A stretch of DNA of 64,000 bases, taken from positions 62,001-126,000 of the forward strand of contig JADLHZ010000108.1 of the NCBI GenBank assembly GCA_020848545.1, in the 5' to 3' direction. Positions 27,328 to 34,500 of this stretch are shown here, one piece after another. A program made the translations under genes and the position numbers. Source of the DNA: Deltaproteobacteria bacterium. GTDB lineage: Bacteria; Myxococcota; JADLHZ01. The notes under the pieces are model-generated. The model was given only the letters and a program-made list of their open reading frames with translations, was not told the origin of the DNA and searched no databases. Position 1 is the stretch's first letter. Each line of letters opens with the position of its first letter.

Positions 27328-28773
27328 GTGATCAGCCCGGGCGAGACAGTCCTCGAGCGCTACCGCATCGACGCGCCCCTCGGCGAAGGCGGCTTCGGCT
27401 CAGTCTACGTCGCGACCGACTTGCGCACGAACAAACGCGTGGCGGTGAAGATCATCCACCCGCCCGAGGGCATGGATCCGCTCGACGCCGCCACCTTGAT
27501 GGAGCGCGAGATCAAGGCGCTGATGCTGATCGATCACCCGGGCGTCGTGCGCTTGCTCGATTGGCAGCAACGCAACGACGGCTCCGCCTGCATCGTCACC
27601 GAGCTGCTCGTCGGCACCGATCTCGAGCGTGCGATCGAGCTGCGTGGCCCCGTGCCCATCGCGGCCGCCATCGCGCTCTTCGACGAAGTGCTCGCGGCGC
27701 TCGCGGTGGCGCACGGCCACGCCATCGTCCACCGCGACATCAAGCCGGCGAACATCTTCTTGTGCACGAACGGCCGCGTCGTGCTCCTCGACTTCGGCAT
27801 CGCGCGCGCGACCGAGGAGGGCTCGAGCAAGACGATGGCGCGGAGCGCGAACACCGGGCTCATGGGCACGCCCTACTTCTTCGCCCCCGAGCGCGTCGCG
27901 GGGCTGCCGACCGGCACCTTCAGCGACGTCTTTGCGTTCGGTGGCACCCTGTTCTTCGCGCTGACCGGGGTGGTGCCGTTCGGCGAGGGCGCGAAGAGCA
28001 TGATCGCCGTCATCGACGCGATCGCGCGCAACGAACGGCGCGCGATCGCGGAGGTGCGCACCGACGTGCCGAGCGGCCTCGCGGCGTTCGTCGAAAAATG
28101 CCTGGCGTACAAGCCCCCGGATCGCTTCGCCGACGCCGGAGCCGCGAAGAGGGCGCTGGCGCAGGTGGTTGCCGCGACGACGGACGCGCACGAGGCGCTG
28201 CGGCGCTACGCGAGCAAGAGCACGGAGGAGACCTCGGTCGTGGCGGTGCCGAGTCAAGAGGAGACGTCGGTCGTGGCGGTGCCGAGTCAAACCGTCGTCG
28301 CGACTGTCGCCGCGACGGTGCCGATCACGGCGCCCGCCAAGCCGCCGAAGCGCCGTGCGCTCTGGCCGTACGTCGCGGCGGCCGTCGTCCCGCTCGCCAT
28401 CGTCTCGGCCTTCCTGCTGCGACCAAAGCCGGTCGAGAAGCGCGTGGAGACCCCACCGGCGCCCGCGAGCCAACCGGAAGCGTTGCCGACTCCCGCCGCG
28501 ATCGAAGCGCCCATCGTGCCGGACGCACCGAAACCTCCGCCGCCCGCGGCGAAGAGCGGCGTCGTCAAGGTGGTGTTGCACCAGTGGGCGGACGTGACGA
28601 TCGACGGCGCTGCACAAGGTCGCAAGCAGAGCGCGGCACGCTTCACGGTGGGCGAAGGTGCGCACAGCATCGTCTTTTCGCGCCCCGGCTTCCCCTCCCG
28701 CAGCGCCCGCGTCAAAGTGAGCGGTGGCGACGAGGTCGTCGTGCACCTCGACTTCGAACGGGGCCTCCCCTGA
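27328..28773 (+). CDS. Membrane Ser/Thr protein kinase with PEGA-like domain
   Basis: 481 residues. The kinase domain (about 10-275) has the glycine loop GEGGFGSVY, the VAVK lysine (Lys41), HRDIKPAN (Asp137), DFG (Asp155) and an APE, so it should be active. A juxtamembrane stretch contains a perfect-in-protein tandem 11-residue repeat (EETSVVAVPSQ), then one transmembrane helix near 343-363, a Pro-rich linker and an extracytoplasmic PEGA-like domain (about 410-475). The layout is typical of receptor-like kinases in Myxococcota. The GTG start is chosen because an upstream open frame lies over the divergent gene. Confidence 0.9.
   Translation: MISPGETVLERYRIDAPLGEGGFGSVYVATDLRTNKRVAVKIIHPPEGMDPLDAATLMEREIKALMLIDHPGVVRLLDWQQRNDGSACIVTELLVGTDLERAIELRGPVPIAAAIALFDEVLAALAVAHGHAIVHRDIKPANIFLCTNGRVVLLDFGIARATEEGSSKTMARSANTGLMGTPYFFAPERVAGLPTGTFSDVFAFGGTLFFALTGVVPFGEGAKSMIAVIDAIARNERRAIAEVRTDVPSGLAAFVEKCLAYKPPDRFADAGAAKRALAQVVAATTDAHEALRRYASKSTEETSVVAVPSQEETSVVAVPSQTVVATVAATVPITAPAKPPKRRALWPYVAAAVVPLAIVSAFLLRPKPVEKRVETPPAPASQPEALPTPAAIEAPIVPDAPKPPPPAAKSGVVKVVLHQWADVTIDGAAQGRKQSAARFTVGEGAHSIVFSRPGFPSRSARVKVSGGDEVVVHLDFERGLP
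28225..28290. repeat. 33-bp tandem duplication in kinase gene
   Basis: Two adjacent 33-nt units differing by one base encode two copies of EETSVVAVPSQ between kinase domain and membrane helix. The near identity points to a recent slippage event. Confidence 0.85.
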
Positions 28774-28776
28774 CCC

Positions 28777-28788
28777 TGTAACGTTACA
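28777..28788. promoter_or_regulatory. Perfect 12-bp palindrome TGTAACGTTACA
   Basis: The palindrome has a central CG, as in operators of LacI-type repressors, and lies 65-76 bp before the 892-residue protein gene. Two more inverted repeats follow in the same gap: GTTTC/GAAAC at 28800-28815 and GTCGC/GCGAC at 28822-28833. Confidence 0.45.
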
Positions 28789-28852
28789 AATTCGCCGGTG
28801 TTTCACCCGCGAAACGTAGCCGTCGCCTGCGACAGCCGTTAACATCGAGCGC

Positions 28853-31531
28853 ATGACGACGATCACCGGTGGACCGAAGAAGCCTGTCTTAAAAGACGTG
28901 GACGCCGCCCCCATCGCGGTCGACAAAGCGGCGGAGGCGAAGCCGGCGCAAGCGCTGACCAAGATCGCTGTCGGCGACGGCGTCGACGCCGGCGCCGGGC
29001 ACACGACGCTGCCGCAGGAGACCATTGTCCCGACGGCGCCGAGCGACCTGCCAAAGATGGAGCGCACGTTCGCCGATCTCGCTGGCCGCGTCGGCGAACG
29101 GCCGACGACCGCGCCTGCCGAAGCGTTCGCGCTCGACGGCACGAAGCTCACACCTGCCGGTGAAGGCTACCCGCGCGAGACGGAGCAAGCGACGATCGTG
29201 CTGGTCGGCCTCGCGCAGGAAGGGCTCGCCGATCTCGACGACGAAGCGAGCACTCGGCTCGACGCGCGCGTGCTGGCTTGGACGCTGCCGCTGCAGACGG
29301 ACGCGAAGACCCAGCGCCTCGGCGTGCAGCTCGCGCCCGCCGCGCTACCGCTCTTCACCGCGCTGGCGAGCGCGCCGTCACCACCACAGCCGGCGCCGGT
29401 CCTTCGCCTGCGCCGCGCGCTCGAGGCGGCCACCGACGGCGCGCCGCTGCCCGCGAGCGAGAAGCGCGGGATGGCGAAGCTCAAGCGCCTCGCGCTCGTC
29501 AAAGCGGACGACAGCGCGAGCCCAGAAGCCGAGGCGATGCGGAGCGCGCTCGCGACGCTGCCGCCGATCACGCTGCCGGACGGTCCGGTGCTCGCGTTCG
29601 AACGGAGCGCGCGCCAGCTCGGTGCCGAGATCGCGGCCACCGCCGACGTCGAGGCGCTGCTGCAGATCGTGCTCTTCGAGTGCGAGCGGCTCGCCGGCGC
29701 CGACCTGAAGGACGCGGTCAACGAGATGCGCGCCTGCAACGAGAAGAAGAAGGCGCAGCGGCAGTTCATGGCGTACTTGAAGCGGCAAGAAGCGGCGATG
29801 AAGGCCGATCTGCGCCAGGAGTACGATCGCCGCGCCGCGATTCCGCCGCCCGATCTCATGCACATCGACACGAAGACGCTCTCGTTCGACGACTTTTGCG
29901 AGTCGCAGAAGCTGATGCAGAAGAGTGGCGACTTCGCCGGTCCGGGCGACGGCGTGCCGCCGGATCCGGACAAGTCGCCGGTGCTCGGGCTGTCACCGAA
30001 CAAGACGGTGTACGATTACGACGTCAAAGACAGCAAAGGCCGCGCGCTGTCGGTCAAGGAGCTGCAAGCAGCGCAAAAGCTCGGCATCTCGCCCGAAGAC
30101 ATGTGCGATCTGAAGGACGTCTGGGGCAGCGACGGCGAGCTGCGCGGCAAGTTCGCGAGCATGAACGATTGGCTGACGAGCACCGCGACGAAAGGCGTCA
30201 GCCTGACGGTGCCGCCGAGACCGAACGCGACGAAGCAAGTGAGCGATTACATCGGCAAGTGGAAGACGGAGCAGGCGAAGAAGAACTTGCCGCCGCCCCC
30301 TGGCAACGTGCCGGGGCTCGATTCGAAATTTCCCGGCGTCGGCGCCGCCGTCCTCGATTGGCTGCAGAAAGTCTACGACGCCCTCGGCAGCCCCGGCGGC
30401 GACTTCGAAGTGTTCTTGAAGGCCGCGCCTCCCGATGGCGTTGGCCTGAAGGAGATGGCGCCGTTGGAGAATGAAACAGCGTACAACGCCTTCTGCACGT
30501 GGCTGAAGAACAATAAGCCGCTCACTTACAGCGACGGAACTGGCCAAAAAACCGCAAAGGACGAGATCGGGGCACTTCTCGGGAAGCCTACCGACGGCAC
30601 GTTGCCGAATGGGGACACCGACCTCGAGGATGACAGGTTCAAAGAGTATATAGACAATGCGGGCAAGAACCTTCCCCCGCCCGGCAAGGACGCGATCGAC
30701 GAAAAAGTCGCTCGCTACATCGCCACGAAGCTCTGCCGCATCCAGAACATCAGCGCAGGCAACTTGGAATTCGGCGACCTCAAGCAAATTCCAGGCTATC
30801 CGAACGACCCGCGCGTCGCGCAGTACGTCGGGCTCTTGCTCGCAGAGATGGTGAAGGATCTGAAGTGGTCGACGGCTCACAAGGAGGACAATGCGCCGTT
30901 TCGCAACAGCTGCCTCCTTTCCCGTCAGTGGTTCGTGGTAGGCGGCAACCATCTCCACGGAATCCCGAACGGCACCGGGTATGGCAGCCATTGGTTTCAC
31001 ACGAGCGACATGAAGCAGCTCGTCACCTCCCTGACGACAGATGTGAACAAGCTGATGGCGACGAACCCTGAAAAGTTCGACACGAAGTTTCCTTCCACCA
31101 ACGGCGCGAAGCTCGACGCGCTCCTCGGTGCTCCGCCCGACGCGACCGGACCCGGGCTGATTTCGGGCGACGCGGGCAACGGCGGTGGTAACGACGGCGG
31201 CGGCGACAACACGCTCGGCGGGGCCGCCGGCGCGATGGGCATGGCTTTCAGCCTGCAACCGTCGATCAAGAGCAAACTGAGCCTCGCCGCGCTCGAAGAG
31301 ACGCCCGGCATCGAGCACTTCGACGGCTTGAACGAGCTCTCGCTGCGCCAACTCGACGCCGAGATCGACGCGTGGAAGGGCAAGATGGACTCGACCGGCG
31401 ATCTCTCGGATGAGCTGTCGTTGAAGCTGCAGGCGACGATGGACCGCCGAAAGAAGTTCTTGGAGACCCTCTCGAACGTGATGAAGAAGCTCTCGGACAC
31501 CGGCCAAGCCATCACCCAGAACCTCAAATGA
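28853..31531 (+). CDS. Large protein of unknown function
   Basis: 892 residues without signal peptide. The first ~100 residues are Ala/Pro/Lys-rich and probably disordered; 110-330 is helical; a central region (about 530-745) has many aromatics and codons such as ATA, AGG and AAT that are rare in neighbours; a Gly/Asp-rich linker (GNGGGNDGGGDN) precedes a C-terminal pair of amphipathic helices ending in VMKKLSDTGQAITQNLK. No family is recognised. Its last codon overlaps the ATG of a small TPR protein, which suggests the two work together; a secreted protein with a TPR chaperone, as in type III secretion, is one speculative reading. Confidence 0.6.
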   Translation: MTTITGGPKKPVLKDVDAAPIAVDKAAEAKPAQALTKIAVGDGVDAGAGHTTLPQETIVPTAPSDLPKMERTFADLAGRVGERPTTAPAEAFALDGTKLTPAGEGYPRETEQATIVLVGLAQEGLADLDDEASTRLDARVLAWTLPLQTDAKTQRLGVQLAPAALPLFTALASAPSPPQPAPVLRLRRALEAATDGAPLPASEKRGMAKLKRLALVKADDSASPEAEAMRSALATLPPITLPDGPVLAFERSARQLGAEIAATADVEALLQIVLFECERLAGADLKDAVNEMRACNEKKKAQRQFMAYLKRQEAAMKADLRQEYDRRAAIPPPDLMHIDTKTLSFDDFCESQKLMQKSGDFAGPGDGVPPDPDKSPVLGLSPNKTVYDYDVKDSKGRALSVKELQAAQKLGISPEDMCDLKDVWGSDGELRGKFASMNDWLTSTATKGVSLTVPPRPNATKQVSDYIGKWKTEQAKKNLPPPPGNVPGLDSKFPGVGAAVLDWLQKVYDALGSPGGDFEVFLKAAPPDGVGLKEMAPLENETAYNAFCTWLKNNKPLTYSDGTGQKTAKDEIGALLGKPTDGTLPNGDTDLEDDRFKEYIDNAGKNLPPPGKDAIDEKVARYIATKLCRIQNISAGNLEFGDLKQIPGYPNDPRVAQYVGLLLAEMVKDLKWSTAHKEDNAPFRNSCLLSRQWFVVGGNHLHGIPNGTGYGSHWFHTSDMKQLVTSLTTDVNKLMATNPEKFDTKFPSTNGAKLDALLGAPPDATGPGLISGDAGNGGGNDGGGDNTLGGAAGAMGMAFSLQPSIKSKLSLAALEETPGIEHFDGLNELSLRQLDAEIDAWKGKMDSTGDLSDELSLKLQATMDRRKKFLETLSNVMKKLSDTGQAITQNLK

Positions 31532-31917
31532 ACGCTGCCGCTCTCATCGCCGCCGGTGTTCGCGCCCTGCAGGCAAAGGATCTCGCGCGCGCCGACGCCT
31601 ATCTCCGCGACGCTGTCGCGCTCGCGCCCGACGACGCCAACGCTGCCATCGCCTTCGGCGTCGTCCTCGCGCTCAAACAACAGAGCGCCGACGCGATCTT
31701 GCACTTGCAACGCGGAACGCAGATCGCCCCAACGCGCATCGACGCTTGGTGCGCGCTCGGTGAGATCTTCTTGGACCGCCTCGACTACCGCCACGCGGCG
31801 ACGGCGCTCGAACGCTGCCTCGAGCTCGATCCGACGGGCGTACACCCACACGGGGTCCGGGCGCGTATGCTGATCAAGCGGGCAGAGCGCCAGCTGCAGC
31901 CGGGCAGAAAACTTTGA
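31528..31917 (+). CDS. Small TPR protein
   Basis: 129 residues forming about three tetratricopeptide repeats (AKDLARADAYLRDAVALAPDD is the first) plus a basic C-terminal helix. Its ATG overlaps the stop of the 892-residue protein gene by 4 nt, so translation is probably coupled. The size and repeat number are compatible with a class II secretion chaperone of the LcrH/SycD kind, but no secretion genes lie nearby, so a general adaptor role is equally possible. Confidence 0.75.
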   Translation: MNAAALIAAGVRALQAKDLARADAYLRDAVALAPDDANAAIAFGVVLALKQQSADAILHLQRGTQIAPTRIDAWCALGEIFLDRLDYRHAATALERCLELDPTGVHPHGVRARMLIKRAERQLQPGRKL

Positions 31918-31949
31918 CTTTACACGGTTGAGCCTCGATCCTTATCACG

Positions 31950-32342
31950 ATGGGTGACGACGATCGCCGAGAGCACTTTCGCGCACCGATCGAGCTCAAG
32001 GTCGAATACAAGAAGATGAACACCTTCTTCGCCGACTACACGAAGAACATCTCGAAGGGCGGCACCTTCATCAAGACCGCCAAGCCGCTGAAGGTCGGCA
32101 CCGAGTTCCTGTTCAAGCTCGTCATCCCGGCGCTCGACAAGCCGATCGAGATCCGCGGTCGCGTCATGTGGACGAACCAAGAAGGCAACGCGCAGCGCCC
32201 GGAGGTGCCGGACAACGGCATGGGCATCAAGTTCCTCTACGATGACGATCGCCAGCGCGCGAGCTTCGAGGGCTTCGTCGAAGGGCTGATGGCCGACTCG
32301 CTCGGCACGCACCTGATGCAGAAGCTCGTCAAGAAGGGGTGA
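31950..32342 (+). CDS. PilZ-domain protein
   Basis: 130 residues, single domain. RREHFR near the N-terminus supplies an RxxxR and NISKGG at about 34-39 supplies the (D/N)xSxxG motif, so c-di-GMP binding is plausible. The sequence resembles the PilZ-like domain family expanded in Myxococcus. It overlaps the following sixA-like gene by 4 nt. Confidence 0.88.
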   Translation: MGDDDRREHFRAPIELKVEYKKMNTFFADYTKNISKGGTFIKTAKPLKVGTEFLFKLVIPALDKPIEIRGRVMWTNQEGNAQRPEVPDNGMGIKFLYDDDRQRASFEGFVEGLMADSLGTHLMQKLVKKG

Positions 32343-32854
32343 GCGCCGTGCCGTTCTCCCTCTACCTCATGCGCCATGGCATCGCCGAAGACTTCGACCC
32401 TGCGTCGATGAAGAGCGACGCCGATCGCAAGCTCACCAAGGAAGGCAAGGACAAGCTCGCGGAGCAAGCCAAGGGCGTCCGCGCGCTCGACCTCGACCTC
32501 GGCCTGCTCGTCACGAGCCCGTTTACGCGCGCGCGCCAAACGGCCGAGATCGTCGCCGGCGCGCTCGACGCGAAGCTCCCGCTGGAGATCGCGAGCGAGC
32601 TCGTGCCGAACGCCGACCCCGAGCAGATCCTCGAGTACCTCGCGGCGAAGAAGGCGAGCGCTCCGACTTTGCTCTTCGGTCATGAGCCTCACCTGTCGAC
32701 GCTGGTGTCGATCGTCTTGTCTGGGAAGAGCGAGATCGCCGTGGAGATGAAGAAGGGCGCGCTCGTCGGGCTCGAGCTGATGCGCTTGCAGCCGCCGTTT
32801 CGCGGGCATCTGCGCTTTTTGATCCCACCGCGCGCGCTCCGAGGTCTGCATTAG
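32339..32854 (+). CDS. sixA: SixA-like phosphohistidine phosphatase
   Basis: 171 residues. LYLMRHGIAEDF carries the RHG catalytic histidine motif of the histidine phosphatase superfamily; TSPFTRARQTAEIV and the second histidine in FGHEPHLSTL complete the active site. Length and motifs match SixA, which dephosphorylates histidine-phosphotransfer proteins in E. coli. The GTG at 32339 overlaps the PilZ stop by 4 nt; GTG at 32348 is an alternative. Confidence 0.85.
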   Translation: MSAVPFSLYLMRHGIAEDFDPASMKSDADRKLTKEGKDKLAEQAKGVRALDLDLGLLVTSPFTRARQTAEIVAGALDAKLPLEIASELVPNADPEQILEYLAAKKASAPTLLFGHEPHLSTLVSIVLSGKSEIAVEMKKGALVGLELMRLQPPFRGHLRFLIPPRALRGLH

Positions 32855-32860
32855 AGCGCC

Positions 32861-32889
32861 TTGACAACTTACTTACCTACAAGTAAGTT
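32861..32889 (+). promoter_or_regulatory. Promoter with embedded TetR-type operator
   Basis: TTGACA (32861-32866), a 17-bp spacer and TAAGTT (32884-32889) form a sigma-70-like promoter. Within it lie perfect 9-bp arms AACTTACTT and AAGTAAGTT separated by 6 bp. Repressor binding here would block RNA polymerase, so autoregulation of the TetR gene is likely. Confidence 0.7.
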
Positions 32890-32895
32890 CAACAC

Positions 32896-33450
32896 ATGGC
32901 CGACACCCGCGAGGACATCCTGCGCACGGCAGGGCGGATGCTGCAGATGAAGGGGTTCAACTCCTTCAGCTTCGCCCACGTCGCCGAGCAGCTCGGGGTG
33001 AAGCCGGCCGCGATCCACTACCACTTCAAGACCAAGACGGACCTCGGCGTCGCGCTCATCGCCCGCTACCACATGCGCTACAAGACGATCATGGAAGACG
33101 CCGAGACGCTGCCGCCGCACAAGCAGCTCGAGGGCTTCTTCGCGATGTTCCAGCGCTTCGCCGAGGACGGCCGCGTTTGCTTCGAAGGCGTGCTGCAAGC
33201 CGAGTGGAACGCGGTGCCCCCGGAGATGCAGGCGGCGCTCGGGCCGATGATCGCCGAGGTGCACGCCTGGCTCACGCGCGTCATCGAGCAAGGGCGCAAG
33301 GCCGGGACCATCACCTTCGTCGGCAAGGCGAGCGACAAGGCCGCTGTGATCGCCGCCACGGTCCAGGGCGCGCTGCAGGCGGCGCGGGTGCGCGGCAAGC
33401 CCTTCTTCGAAGGGGCGATCCGGCAGCTGCGGACCGAGCTGATGGCGTAG
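32896..33450 (+). CDS. TetR/AcrR-family regulator
   Basis: 184 residues. The N-terminal helix-turn-helix reads FSFAHVAEQLGVKPAAIHYHFKTKTDLGVAL (about 24-54), the family pattern, followed by a helical ligand domain. Ligand unknown. Near-identical 22-bp palindromes lie over its own promoter and just upstream of the following hydrolase gene, so it probably represses both. The hydrolase may act on, or produce, the inducer. Confidence 0.93.
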   Translation: MADTREDILRTAGRMLQMKGFNSFSFAHVAEQLGVKPAAIHYHFKTKTDLGVALIARYHMRYKTIMEDAETLPPHKQLEGFFAMFQRFAEDGRVCFEGVLQAEWNAVPPEMQAALGPMIAEVHAWLTRVIEQGRKAGTITFVGKASDKAAVIAATVQGALQAARVRGKPFFEGAIRQLRTELMA

Positions 33451-33468
33451 CTTTCGTTTGTCTTTAAA

Positions 33469-33490
33469 ACTTACTTATAGATAAGTAAGT
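33469..33490. promoter_or_regulatory. Second TetR-type operator, 22-bp perfect palindrome
   Basis: Arms ACTTACTTAT and ATAAGTAAGT are separated by AG. The site matches the operator at 32867-32888 in 19 of 22 positions and lies 15 bp upstream of the hydrolase ATG. Confidence 0.75.
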
Positions 33491-33505
33491 AGGAAGGATA
33501 GGACG

Positions 33506-34444
33506 ATGAATACAGAGACAGTCACGGTCACCCCGCTTCGCCGCGAAATCAACGAGCACGCCGAGATCAAGCCGCTACCGCGGCCGCGAACGCTCTCGGC
33601 GCAACTGCAGCGTGGCGCCCTCGCGGCGCTGTCGAAGGTCGCGCCTGCGCTGACCATCGACGTCCTCTACGGGCAATACTTCACGCCCTTTCGCTATCGC
33701 CCGCGCACCCGCGAGCGCGAGATCTTGAACGACGCTCAACGCCGGCGAGTGCACGCCGCCGGCCGCGAGGTCGTGGTCTACGAGTGGGGTGCTCAACCTG
33801 ACTATCCCTGGGAGCGGCGCAGCACGAAGAGCGCGTTGCTCGTGCACGGCTGGTCGGGCGCGGCCGCCCAAATGACGCCGTTCGTGGCGCCGCTGCTCGC
33901 CGCTGGCTATTCGGTCCGAGCCTTTGACTGGCCGGCGCACGGCCGATCGCGCGGCTCACAAGTCACCGTCGCCGAAGTCGCCGACGTCATCACGGCCCTC
34001 GCGCGGGAGGACGCGGCGCCCGTCATCGTCGCCCACTCACTCGGCGGCTCTGCGGCCTTGATCTCAGCGGCGCGCGGCCTCGACGCCAGCGCCTTCGTGC
34101 TCTTTGCGGCCGGCGCGCGCCTCGATCGCTATCCGTTGCGCTTCGCCGAGGCGGTCGGTGCCGGCCCGGCGCACGGCGTCGCCCTCAAAGAGCGGCTCGT
34201 GCGAGAGCTCGGCGACGACGTCATCGCCCCGGGCCACACGCCGCTCCTCGATCGCGCGCTCGACGTTCCCGCGCTCTTCGTCCACGACGTCGACGACGCC
34301 GAGATGCCGCATGAAGACTCGCGCTGGCTGGCGTCGCGTTTTCATCACGCGCACCTCGTCAGCACCGCCGGCCTCGGTCATCGGCGGATCTTGAAAGACG
34401 CGCCGGTGCTGGCTGAAGTCATTCGCTTTCTCGAGCGGACGTAA
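33506..34444 (+). CDS. Alpha/beta hydrolase
   Basis: 312 residues. LLVHGWSG provides the oxyanion loop, AHSLGG the nucleophile Ser, HDVDDAEMP the likely acidic residue and GLGHRRIL the catalytic His. No signal peptide. An esterase or lipase on small or lipid esters is likely; specificity is unknown. An AGGAAGGA ribosome binding site lies upstream. It is downstream of the TetR gene and its second palindrome. Confidence 0.88.
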   Translation: MNTETVTVTPLRREINEHAEIKPLPRPRTLSAQLQRGALAALSKVAPALTIDVLYGQYFTPFRYRPRTREREILNDAQRRRVHAAGREVVVYEWGAQPDYPWERRSTKSALLVHGWSGAAAQMTPFVAPLLAAGYSVRAFDWPAHGRSRGSQVTVAEVADVITALAREDAAPVIVAHSLGGSAALISAARGLDASAFVLFAAGARLDRYPLRFAEAVGAGPAHGVALKERLVRELGDDVIAPGHTPLLDRALDVPALFVHDVDDAEMPHEDSRWLASRFHHAHLVSTAGLGHRRILKDAPVLAEVIRFLERT

Positions 34445-34500
34445 AAGCCCCAAAGCAACTCCGGCGAAAACGCCGAGGTGCCGCATCGGCATTTGCAGCG

